From Cylindrobasidium torrendii FP15055 ss-10 (lineage: Eukaryota > Basidiomycota > Agaricomycetes > Agaricales > Physalacriaceae), in the NCBI GenBank assembly GCA_000934385.1, contig KN880489.1, positions 62,001 through 126,000 of the forward strand: DNA of 64,000 bases, given 5' to 3'. Position 1 is the stretch's first letter. Every line of letters begins with the position of its first letter. The translations under genes were made by a program, and so were the position numbers. The notes under the pieces were generated by a model that did not search any database, was not told where the DNA came from, and worked only from the letters and a program-made list of their open reading frames with translations. Of this stretch, positions 1-10,592 are shown one piece after another.

Positions 1-3000
1 GGAAGTCTGCGTACTCTGAGGAGATGAGCATAGGTGCCAATGAGTGGGATACCATTTACCATACAAACTCTAATTATTCGGAATCGTGACGAGAGTTGTG
101 TTTGCAGCTCTCAGGAATACAGGCTGGTTTGAAAAAGTCGGGGGTGAGGCCTTGAGGCGCAATGCAGTCCTTAAGCCTGCGTCAAGGACTGGCGCCGGTG
201 ACAGGGCTGGAGATGGAGGCCGTATGTAAGTTGTAGCGCTTCGGGAATGTAAGTCGACGCACCCAGTAGGGGATTTTCTGTGCAGTCCAAGTGGCACCAT
301 AGCTCTCTTTTGCCAAGGCCGAGCATATATTCAAAATGGGTGATCTAAACCGCGTCAGCTAGGCAGCGGCTATGAGGAGTGGACAGCCAGGTGGCAAAAA
401 GGTAGGCCAAACAAAGCCAGCAGTGAAAATCGGGGCATGGGTGCTGGTGGTCGACGGAATCCCAGCATTCTGAGTTGAAGTTGCATTGGCGTTGGCATGC
501 AATCTCAATGGATGCTTTCAACGTGTTTGGCTCAGTTTCGGCCGGCAATACAGACTAGCCATTATATTTCGACGTTACATAGGTCATCTAATCATCTCGG
601 AAGCCCGCCAGACGTTTGTGGCAGGATTTCGACCAGATTGCCAAATTCAAGACGTTCAAACGGCTAAGACATTCGTCACAGAGCGTTACATGGCGTTACC
701 CCCGATGTCACGGCTCAAGGTTCCCAGCCGCTTCGCCAACCGGAAATAGCGCAGCCCGGCCCGGCGAAGCGGATGGTCACGAGCCTATGTTCGCATTTAC
801 GAACGGCGCAATGATGATCGTTTGATTGCATGATTGCACCTTGAGGATAGCTTCAAAGTAATGTGATCATGTGAGTTGCTAAATGATTGGTACATTGTAA
901 GTAGCTGAGTACCTGGCAGGAGTAGTCGTCTGTACAATGTGTATCCACAAATATAGAGTCGGCAATTTGAGGCCAATGTGCGAAGCCGGTTGATGCGCCA
1001 TCCACGTGTCCATCAACAGACGGGAATTGGGATGATCGACGCGTCGGGATATCAACGGCCGACTCTTTCTCTTTCTCCTACTCTTTGCGCTCAGGCCGTG
1101 TCTCACGGCGTTTCCAAGCTCGAAAGATAGGTTTACTCAACACCGGCTGCCCGTTCCTCTTTCTCAAGCGACCGTCCGATATTGTTTGTTCTTGAACCCA
1201 GTGAGTGGAACAATCCGTAATATAACAGGACAGCACGGACGTAACGCACTATAAGGAGCACAGTATTGCGCCTTGGGCACTTCAATATTCAATGCTTGCA
1301 GCTAATATACCCAATTCTCAGGTCAGCGATCGAAGAACAATGGAAGCCGGAAATCCGAAAGCACGTACAAGTTAAGAGCCTTTGAATAATCCTGACCAGA
1401 AAGTGAAAGCAGTGTCTTCTACAGAAATTGACATAATGGAACAAGCTTCTAGGCCGAGTGACACGAGTGAAAGATACAGAACAAAGTGGATATAAATATT
1501 GAAAAACGGAGATGGTAGCACCGGGAAACATGTAGACTTACTAGCCGGTGTATGCATCATGAAGGGACTCCAACAAGCCCTAAACTCCTTACCATGACAT
1601 ATACCAGAGGCCAAAGACTATGAGATAGCGAACGAGTACACAAAGTAAGCAGCAGAAGGACAGTCAAACTATCACGGAGAACATGGCTAGCCAACGCCAG
1701 CACAGTCAAGCATACGTACGCAAGGGCCATCGCAGTGAAACGGAACCATAGATGGCGCAAGTCAAAGCATAGAAACGAAAATGAAGGCCATTGAATTGGC
1801 GGAGGTCACCAGCGCGGCAAGAACCTAGTACGAGTAGCTCGATTTTGCAGTCGGGCACTGCAGTATTAACCCGATATCACAAATCAAAGGGAGCGAGAGC
1901 ACTACTCAGATATGTGCACAAAATGGGGAGATATAAGCAAGGAATATTTGGGGAAGGTTGAACCGGAATCGGTGAAAGCGAACCACAAGCAGTGGCTAGT
2001 GAGGGTAGAGAAGACCGGAGCGGGGAAGGCGAGCCACGCGCGGCGCAAAGATGCAAGCCTGGACTTCAAAGAGGGCGCGACGAGTTCAATAGGGCTCACG
2101 AGATAACTTATGGCTCGAGTATATCAACTTTGTAGAAAACAACATCAATAGCAGAACCAGAAAAGTGCGTAGGTAGCGTAATAGTTAGGCGGTGCAGGAC
2201 GATGTGAGAGGTGTGGGGCAAGACAAGCGCAAAGTTGAAAGAGTGACCCGACTACTAGTACTATATCCTAGGCTAGCGCGAGTGCCAAGAAGATTTCACC
2301 ACTAACGGACACTTCCATTTAGGCAAGAGATGTAGTTTTGGACCGTCAAAATGAGTTACAAAACTTCTAGAAGGCCACTTGCCGGCTCAAGCGCTCAAGG
2401 TTGAACAGACATCCTGGTTCAACCGTTCAATCCTACTCAAACTTGCTCGGCGCATTGCCCTTTAGAACTCGAAGCGAATCCCAGTACGACCTCAAGTTCT
2501 GACAAATCGGCAATATATACAGCAACTTTGGCGACATGCTCTGCACCGACGACGTTGATCAGCGCAAACGCAACGGCCGCCGCCGAGTCACGTTCCTTGT
2601 CTCCAGCAGTGGTAACAGTGACAGCGCGCATGTGTAGGCGAGGCCGAAAGTTCTCAAAAGTGCTCGGGCATGGTGGCTGTGGAGGGCGATACACTTGCTT
2701 GAACACGCGCGCACATAGCTGCCGTTATCGAAGTCCGATTAAAACACTTGAATAGTCTATGTAGTCAAAGTTCAACTCGAACGACGAACATGCCATGGTC
2801 AACATGCGATCATGTCATGATCGATTGTCGAACGGCAATCAGCCGATGTGGCGGCGCAATGTGCTTCCTACTAACTTCAACAAGCCCACATCAGGCTGCA
2901 TTAATTTTGTCCAGAGGGGACCCTCTTATGTATCTTCAAACTCCTTTCGTCCACACCGGTTTTCCATATTCCCTAACAGCAGCTGGCCGCCTTCTTCGAT

Positions 3001-3281
3001 GCGCAATTAACCAGTGTCACAAAATCCCCGTCAGAGAAGTCGAACGTGCAGAAGGTTCGAACGTGCAGACTGTATCGAACCGGAAAACTATGTTCGAGGT
3101 GGCGCCGGTCAGCTGCAACTTACAGACAGAGAGAATGGCCGCAAAAGAGTTCGCCTCCCGGCATCTCGTGAGTCCATGCATATTCGGGGTGACTTTGAGA
3201 TTCCTCCCCCATCTCTGCCGGTGATATAAACGTGTAGACTGGCTGTGAGCAACCGCCAACTCTTTCTCTTCCTCCCTTACC
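1..3281. other. Gene-poor left flank, no supported gene
   Basis: I see no credible coding gene here. Open frames are all under about 160 codons, overlap on both strands, lack recognisable domains and do not join into a sensible spliced product. Near the right end a 13-base unit (tcgaacgtgcaga) occurs twice, starting at about 3040 and 3057, with a further TCGAAC at about 3074. A TATAAA at 3225-3230 belongs to the next gene. The stretch could hold a non-coding transcript, a decayed mobile element or a very divergent gene; the sequence alone does not decide. Confidence 0.5.
3225..3230 (+). promoter_or_regulatory. TATA box of the DUF3472 gene
   Basis: TATAAA lies 52 bases upstream of the ATG at 3282, followed by a pyrimidine-rich stretch just before the start codon, as is common for strongly expressed fungal genes. 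Confidence 0.5.
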
Positions 3282-4466
3282 ATGTCGGCAAAGACTGTAG
3301 CATTGGCAGGCAATGCCTTCGTCACAACTGCGTCTGCAGGCGCCAGCGAAATCATCAACGATAATGGCTTGGCTAACTGGAATAGCGCGAACACAGTCAC
3401 CAGTGTGTACTTCCGCATGTCCTCCGCCGCGTCGGCCACAGTCAGCCTGAACGCATATCTTGCGGGGAGTAACAACAGCGTTATCAAGGTCACTGTCAAC
3501 GGATCTGCTTTCACGGTCAAACTCGCGGGCACAAACGCCAAGGCATACGCTGTCGGGACCGTTCAAGTGGCTGCGCCTGGTTATGTGAAGGTGGACCTAC
3601 AGGGCATCAGCAAAGACGGTGGATACTTTGGCGATGTGTCGAGCTTGGGCGTGACCACCACTTCCGCGCTCGAATACGCCAACGACTCTGCGAACTACTA
3701 CTGGTCGCGCCGCGGCCCATCAGTCCACCTGAATTACAATGTCCCGTCCAACAGCGAGTACTTCTACAACGAGGTCACCGTTCCCGCAGGACAGGATGCC
3801 ATTGGATCGTACTTCATGGTGGCTGGATTTTTGGGCGGATACTGTGGCATTCAGGTCAATTCGGACACCGAGCGCCGTGTCCTCTTTTCTGTTTGGGATG
3901 CAGATGACGGCCAGAAGACTACGCTCGTGAGCAAGGGAGCGGGAGTTGTCGACAATGGCTTTGGCGGGGAGGGTACCGGAGGCCAGTCGTATCTCGTATT
4001 CAAATGGCTTGCTGGGAACACCTACAAGGTCATTACGAGGATTCGCCCGGACGGCGCAGGCAGCACACTTTACTCAGCATGGTTCTTTGCGCCAGAGTCG
4101 AACGCTTGGCGCTACCTTGCGACTTGGAAGCGCCCTGCCACCACCGCCTACCAGTCTGGTGTCCACTCCTTCCTGGAGAACTTCATTGACAGAAATGGCT
4201 ACCTCGGCCGTCGCGCGCTATACGGGAACCAGTGGGCGCGCAACGTGAGCGGCGCATGGTCCGAGTCGACGACGGCTCGCTTCACCGGTGATGCGACGGC
4301 GACGAACGCCCAGCGCAAGGATTACGCTGGTGGGCTCGAGAATGGACAGTTCTATCTTCGCAACGGGGGATTCTTCCCCGACTTTGTCACACTCAACCAG
4401 ACTTTCACGCGCCCGGCTACGGGGAAACAGCCCTCTGTAGACGTGGACACCCTGCCAACCAAGTAA
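3282..4466 (+). CDS. DUF5077-DUF3472 domain protein
   Basis: This is an intronless 394-residue reading frame. The first ~130 residues match the style of DUF5077 (a beta-sandwich, carbohydrate-binding-like module). The rest fits DUF3472, with aromatic-rich segments such as SANYYWSRRGPSVHLNY (about residues 136-152) and an FLGGYCGIQ turn (about 183-191). The family occurs in bacteria and fungi and is thought to bind or process carbohydrate, but no reaction is established. No clear signal peptide is visible, which is unusual if the protein acts on extracellular polymers. The ATG at 3282 follows a TATAAA by 52 bases. Lack of introns, in a neighbourhood where nearly every gene has them, is compatible with acquisition from bacteria, but this is only a possibility. 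The domain call is by pattern memory, not a search. Confidence 0.75.
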   Translation: MSAKTVALAGNAFVTTASAGASEIINDNGLANWNSANTVTSVYFRMSSAASATVSLNAYLAGSNNSVIKVTVNGSAFTVKLAGTNAKAYAVGTVQVAAPGYVKVDLQGISKDGGYFGDVSSLGVTTTSALEYANDSANYYWSRRGPSVHLNYNVPSNSEYFYNEVTVPAGQDAIGSYFMVAGFLGGYCGIQVNSDTERRVLFSVWDADDGQKTTLVSKGAGVVDNGFGGEGTGGQSYLVFKWLAGNTYKVITRIRPDGAGSTLYSAWFFAPESNAWRYLATWKRPATTAYQSGVHSFLENFIDRNGYLGRRALYGNQWARNVSGAWSESTTARFTGDATATNAQRKDYAGGLENGQFYLRNGGFFPDFVTLNQTFTRPATGKQPSVDVDTLPTK

Positions 4467-4807
4467 CTTGAAAGAAGTACGCACCGTTCAAACTCACATG
4501 CTAGACTTGAACTAACACCATCAGCAGCTAGTAGCGGATGTGTGAATACTTTCCATAACATGTAGCGAACGCAATTTGAATTTGAAGTAGCGAGCATAGT
4601 CTGAATTTGACGTGTTTATTCAGTGTCTCTGTAGCTGGCGATAATCCGGTGGCTTTTGAGACGCGTATGATCCGTTTGGTCTCGGATCATGGGCCGATAC
4701 AACCCCGATATCTTTACCCCAGTCCACAGATTACCGGTTAGACCATCCCACAGACTGCCGAGGATGCATTTAGAATCTCTCTGGGTTATCTTTGCTCAGC
4801 TCACACC
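4467..4807. other. Intergenic, no gene seen
   Basis: This is the 341-base spacer between two plus-strand genes. It presumably contains the 3' end of the DUF3472 transcript and the promoter of the MFS gene. I see no reading frame or structured element worth naming. Confidence 0.5.
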
Positions 4808-6880
4808 ATGACGGCCAATGAATCGACCGTACTTGAGAAACCCCTGCACTTTTCTGAGAACAAGTCCGATGTAGCAATGGATACAGAGCAGGCAACTGGC
4901 CACACACGACAAGAAGCGTACAGTATCTACACGCCCCGTGAAAAATGGTTCATCGTGTTCCTTATTGCGTTCGGTGGTCTTTTCAGGTGCGCTCTATACC
5001 AAACTTCCCGAGTCACTCCTAATCGAAATCCTCGACCAGTCCATTCACTGCGAACATCTACCTCCCAGCCATTCCTACACTCACGCAGGCATTCCACAAG
5101 TCCACTGAACTCATCAATATTACGGTGCGCTGTCTGACCCCAATCCATCCACACTCTGTTCTCAATCGGGACCAAAGGTAACGGTGTATATGGTCTTCCA
5201 AGGTGTTTGTGCGTACCATGGAAGCTACTCGGTCGGCCCTTGCTCATCGTTTGTTTCTCGTAGCCCCGATGCTTTTCGGCACCCTAGCAGATCAGATTGG
5301 GCGAAGGCCCATCTTTGCTGCATGCTTGTTTATCCTGTGTGCATCGTGCGTTGGCCTTGCACTTGTTCCTACCAATGCATATTGGCTATTGGTCGTACTT
5401 CGGTGTGTCCAAGCCGCAGGAAGTGCCTCGACTATTGCGCTAGGTATGGCACCATTTTTGTTCGCCATGAGTCTAACATATGTCCTAGGTGCTGGGGTAA
5501 TAGGGGACATTGCAACACCAGCAGAGCGGGGTGGATTCTTTGGCCTGTACAGCGTTGGTACCAATGTATGCAATCGAGTATCCTCCCTTTCTCAGTCTCT
5601 AAACTGATGATTGTCATCAGCTGGGACCAGCTGTGGGGCCTATTCTTGGAGGGGTCCTCTCCGACCATTTGGGATGGCGGTAAGAAGAACAAATGTGCAT
5701 TGGTTGGGTCAACTCACACTAAATGTCAGCGCCATCTTTTGGTTCCTCTGCATTGCTTCCTTCACTTGTTTCTTGGTGCTAATCACGTCAGTACCGCTAA
5801 CAAGGCTCTTTCCACCAGGACTCACCTTGCTTTGCGGGCAGGTTCCTTCCCGAAACACTTCGTTCCATGGTGGGAAATGGATCAATTCCACCGCCGTCAA
5901 AAATATATCGCCCGCTTTTACCTGTTCTCGGAAGGCTCTCAGAGAAGCCAAACACCTCCCTAGCCGCCAAGAAGTCATTCAAAAACCCCATACTTTTGTT
6001 CAAGGAATGGGATGTAGACGTGCTTCTTGTCATCAACGGCCTGTACAATGCACTGTACTACAGTGTAATCGCGACGATGTCCACACTGTTCAAGGAATAT
6101 TATCCAGGCCTCAGCGAAACGCAAATTGGATTATGCTATCTACCGACTTCTGCAGGCATGATGCTAGGGTCTGTCGTGGTCGGACGCATATTGAATGTAC
6201 AGTATCAAAGGATATTGAGGCAACTAGCTCTTTCAAAAGGCGCCGATTCCGATACATTCGACGTGAGGACAGAGCATGGCATAGCTGACGACTATCCCAT
6301 TGAAAAGGTAGTTGACACCTGCCCTAACACGTCTTGCCTTACCTCTTTACAAAGGCCCGGATTGGCGTTATGCCGTACATATCCCTTGTATTCGCAGCAG
6401 CCCTTGCCGGGTATGGTTGGTGTATTCAATACAGCGTGAATTTATCCGGCCCTCTCATTCTACAGACCGTTGGTGCGTACATTCGAATGATGTTATCCCT
6501 GTATTATCTGAATGATGAGGTTGAAGTTGGATGTGCTGCGATGGCAAACATGACTGCCTCCCAAACTCTCATGGTGGACTGGGTACCGAATCAGAGTTCT
6601 TCTGTAACGGCCTGCGTATGTATTCTAATATTCCCTCCATCCAAACTCGCTGACCGATTTGTATTAGAACAATCTCATCCGATGTACAATGGGTGCGGTC
6701 TGTGTTGTGCTCATGGACGTGATACTACGCTCGATAAAGCCCGGTTGGACATATGTCCTCTTGACTGGAGTGTGTCTTCTGACGATACCGCTAATGTATT
6801 TGGTCATGAAAATCGGACCTGCGCGGCGAAAGATGAGAAAAGATAAAGTACTTCTCGAGGACGAACGGGTCAAATCATAG
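4808..6880 (+). CDS. MFS drug:H+ antiporter (DHA1/QDR-like)
   Basis: A spliced gene with about nine short exons. The N-terminus is a hydrophilic cytosolic segment of ~55 residues. TM1 begins at EKWFIVFLIAFGGLF and is followed by the loop PFTANIYLPAIPTL, typical of fungal DHA1 antiporters (Qdr/Aqr-like). The MFS signature between TM2 and TM3 appears as GTLADQIGRRP (about 5278-5310). The antiporter motif C in TM5 reads LGPAVGPILGG (about 5620-5660). A long central loop separates the six-helix halves, and the tail (KIGPARRKMRKDK) is basic. Such proteins export drugs, weak acids or polyamines across the plasma membrane, but the substrate cannot be read from sequence. Introns are 45-70 bases. The start was chosen as the first ATG giving the intact hydrophilic N-terminus. 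Confidence 0.8.
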
Positions 6881-7116
6881 AGGCTACTGTATATGAAAAT
6901 CACTGATTATGGTTATACGCACCTACGATGCCACTGAGGCTTTCGGTCAGTCGGCGTGTTCTGATTCTAGAGATCTGATTTCTCCCCGTGTTCGATGCAG
7001 TGAGTGAGGCTGAGTGACGCGTTCGAGTCTGAGATCAGTGTGATCGAGGCACGTGAGCGCGCCTAGCTTCAAACCACCACAATCACTCTTTATCTGCTCG
7101 CTTAGCATGGGTCAAG

Positions 7117-8464
7117 ATGTCCAAGAGCCATCGAATTACACTTGATCGTCAGTTACAACCAATATGTACACAACGCGGCTCTAAACCATCCAAACTATCC
7201 AACAGAAGCAGTTCGTGGAATCACCAGCTTCAGTGCGCCATTCCCTATACTTGGCATTGTCTGTGCTTACGAGCTACCAATCTCTTCTTCGCCTGGAATC
7301 AATCTCGTCTTAATTTCTAACTTTCAACTTCGCTCGCTTTTCCATTCCAATCTATCCATGCTTCTCTCGTCTCAGTTGAAGTAGCAACACACACGATCTT
7401 ATATACCCGTCACATCTATCCTGCACAGATTTTCACCAGATGTCGGGTGTACGACACAGTCGCATATCAATCAAGACATCCCACGCTCAACAAATACATC
7501 AAGGGAGCTCTGGACGCCGTTGCAGATGAACTGGAACAAGTACTGCAACTGGAATATGGATACTCTCGTGGCTGACTGTTCGGAGGGGACAGTGGATAAT
7601 GTTGTGGTAGTCATCAAAGACAAAGAACATCGACCTATCGAAAGGTTCATATTTTCCATGGAGAACATGTTTCGTTTAGACGAAGTAGAGGAGACAGATG
7701 AGTCGTGAGTTAGTTTTCACCATGTCTTCGTATACACTCTCACCGAATTTCCCTCTACGCGGCAGATTCGAAGACTCCCTCTCGAGTGCCTCATACGGGG
7801 AGTATTTTAAAGCATTTATTGTGAAGATCACCATGATTGAGTCGATGCTGGGCCCTCTCAATCTTGGTGGTACGCGCGATTGCGGTGTAGCAAAGGTGCA
7901 TGCACTGACTACGATACACAGAAAACGCCTCGTTCGCAATCGTCATCGAAATGAGGACGGATGACCCACCTAGTGTAAGAAACGAAGCCGTCAGTGTGTT
8001 CCACTCACAATTTCTCGAGGCCTTCTCCTGACCATAGGATAGGATGACCCGCCGCCATGGTCACCAGCGGAATACAAGCTATCGACTCACGCAAGCAAGA
8101 AAGAGAGCGAGCTATCGGTTCTACAAAGTCTGCACACCGGCGTGATTAATGTAAGTTGTGTGTTTGCGCATAGGCCGGCAATCGACGAACTGAAATGGTA
8201 TAGATGACGATGGGTGTTCAAGAAACCAAATTCAAGTTGCATCCCGAGAAATACCCGTTGCAACAGACACTGGAAGAGGCGGCGAGCAAGCCCGCCACTC
8301 CAACTGTTAGCTCGAAAAACACTACCAAGTCGAATTCGACACCAGATGCTCCTTCAAGCTCCCAGCCGCCCGCACCATCCAGTTCTTCACCTGCAGATAC
8401 ATCCAAAACCCAATCAAAGGGGCCTGGCAAGACCGCTAAGCGTGTCAGAATTCTTTTGGATTGA
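7117..8464 (+). CDS. REV7: REV7/MAD2L2-like HORMA protein (DNA polymerase zeta subunit)
   Basis: HORMA-domain protein matching REV7/MAD2L2, the accessory subunit of translesion polymerase zeta. Diagnostic pieces are EVATHTILYTRHIYP (from 7378), NVVVVIKDKEHRPIERF (from about 7598; human has a nearly identical VVVVILDKEHRPVERF), YFKAFIVKI (from about 7800) and the seat-belt segment DDPPPWSPAE (from about 8044). Introns fit at 7540-7585 and 7705-7765, with others at about 7868-7920, 7975-8040 and 8150-8203. The C-terminal ~80 residues form a Ser/Pro/Thr-rich tail absent from the human protein. The coding start is not resolved: the first helix (about 15-20 residues before EVATHT) sits in one or more small upstream exons between about 7108 and 7375, so the left coordinate is approximate. 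Confidence 0.75.
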
Positions 8465-8688
8465 TGCTTAACTTACGATCTTACGCGAACACCGAGTAGA
8501 GACCGGTATGTATATATTATGTGTGCTTACAAATCACAATGCCAGCGATACGCTGTCGCAAACGACCGTCCAGACATATACGGGCCCGCTTGCTGTCTGT
8601 TTTCTCGAGCAACACATGTGGATTATCTTAGATTGAATAGTACGAGTCCTTAAGGTACAGAAAACAATGCCTCTTGTATGTCCATGTA

Positions 8689-10491
8689 TCAGACATCCAC
8701 ACGAATCCGCTGGATGACGGGTATAATGCGATCCCATTCCTCGATGGACTATTCGATATTAGATCGATACGTGCAGATGCAGAAGAAATGCAACATACCG
8801 CTTTATAGAACTCAATTTGGCCGTCAGCGAGGTTGCCCAACATCTCCTTCATTTCTGCCTGCTTCGCAAACTGGAAAATGGCTTGCTCACGCAGAGTCTC
8901 GTCGCTGAATGCATCGGACGTTTCGTGAGCAGTGGTCACGGCCTCTTGGAGCTATTGTCTGGTGAGTTTGAGTGATTACAGAGTTCCAGGAAACATACTT
9001 CTTTAATCTTAGTGTCCAACTTCTTCATTTTCTCCACTCGGCTTCGGTCGTCGTCCATCCCGCGGATAGCGTCTACCCTGTCCTTTAGGTATGCTCCGAG
9101 GCCTAATCCTGAGCTTCCAGCGTGTCCGCTGATGATTGCTGCAAGACGATCCCGCTCAGCGGTCACACCAGATAAGTAGTCGGAGAGTTCCTCCAAATCC
9201 AACTGCTTCTGGTCTCGTAGCTTGAGGACCGCGCGGTTCGCATGAGAGTACGATAGTAGAGAGTGCAGATGGATTAGGAAAGGATCAGTCGTTGTTTGAG
9301 TCTGACAGACCGTCAGAGACCATGCCAAAGATATGGCGGGCAAGCCTTACGGTGTGCCTAAGCAATGCAGAGAATTCCAGTAGGGTGTTGGAAAACTGGT
9401 TGAGGGGATCTGTTATACCCGATTCCAGGAATCCAAGACCTTGAACAGCAACAGCAAGATCATGATAATCTGCTGTGAGGTCTTCAGAAGATTCCGGATT
9501 CCCGTCTTCTTCAGCTCAGATATTTCTCGAAAGACGCAGGCCACGAAAGACCCCGAAAAAGGTTACTCACCGGCACTGCGCGTCCTGACTCTGTTCCAGA
9601 GACGCTCGGATGTTTGTAGGCCCTCCTCGAACTTGTCCACTTCCTCGCGCATGTGCAAGAACCGTTCATCGGGTTTGCGTACTTTGGTGAATGCGTTCAG
9701 CAAAGTGTCGGATAAACTGTCAATGAGCCCTTGTGTCGGTTCTGGGCCAGGCGGGTGAGCGATGTGTTGGTGCATATGTACTTGCTACAGACGAATTCAG
9801 CGCAATTGAACGCAGGGGCTCTATTGACCACGCACCCATTCTGTTGACTCAAAGAACGCGCGAACAAGGGTACTCCGTTGCAGTGTAGGGTGACGAGATA
9901 AACGTTGGAGGAAGCGGTGAAGGCTGGTGAAGTCAGTTCACAATGCGGCACATATGCTCAGACACACACTCTTGACGTCTCCGTTCGATGAATTCAGGGC
10001 TGAAGCGGTCACCGGTGATGTACTCTGTCCACTGGCTCAGCGTAAATTGGGCGGCGCGACTGGAGTCTCACCAAGTCGGTGCTTTCCCGGCAGTTGAGGA
10101 ACAACACAAGCAGGGAAATCGCGGACGAGATGCTCGCGCAGGAACACAAAGTCCTGGAACCGTCTGCGGGCCGATGGCGTTGGAGTTGAGAATATTGGGA
10201 GGTTCGTCTGAGCCGGTTGAGTGCTGCGCAATATGGGTATGTATATGCACACACCTGGGCCGTCACCAAATATGATACATATGCATCCTTTGTCTCCGAG
10301 AGTTCCTTGACGGCGTCCTTGACCGATGTTACGAGATATCCCTCCCACTTTGGTTCATTTGGATCGTCGTTTGCGTCAGTGCTTTGCCGAAATCCAGGGC
10401 CAGAGACTGGAGGATGGTCGCCGCCGTATGCAACGGTGGCAGGCGCATCCCATGTGACGCTATCGAACGCATCTTCGTCGTCTTTGAACAT
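8689..10491 (-). CDS. SNX4: Sorting nexin SNX4/ATG24 (PX-BAR)
   Basis: Phosphoinositide-binding sorting nexin that recycles cargo from endosomes and supports selective autophagy. After an acidic N-terminus beginning MFKDDEDAF comes the PX domain, with FSTPTPSARRRFQDFVFLRE (PtdIns3P-binding Arg region) and PACVVPQLPGKHR. The linker EYITGDRFSPEFI is typical of the SNX4 family. A BAR-type coiled coil follows (LSDTLLNAFTKVRKPDERF and onward). The last exon encodes EEWDRIIPVIQRIRVDV, the conserved SNX4 C-terminus, followed by TGA at 8689-8691. The ATG at 10491 is the first in frame before the acidic segment. The gene is divergent from the PTM1-like gene, with only about 100 bases between start codons. 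Confidence 0.85.
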
Positions 10492-10592
10492 GGCGTTGCA
10501 GATGGGCCAATGAATGTAGTGGTAGGAAGCTGGAACGGAATCCAAATGATCGTCACGCGTGATCACCTTCCTTCTCCTGCGCCCAGCAAGCC
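10492..10592. promoter_or_regulatory. Compact bidirectional promoter (SNX4 / PTM1-like)
   Basis: Only 101 bases separate the start codons of the minus-strand SNX4 gene and the plus-strand PTM1-like gene. The two promoters and 5' leaders must overlap here or extend into the neighbouring coding sequence. Both proteins act in the endosome-Golgi system. No TATA box is visible. Confidence 0.5.

Noticed and set aside
3017..3541. 174-codon minus-strand frame and an overlapping 148-codon frame
   Set aside because: They overlap the 5' part and promoter of the well-supported DUF3472 gene, have no family features, and arise from its GC-rich codon bias.
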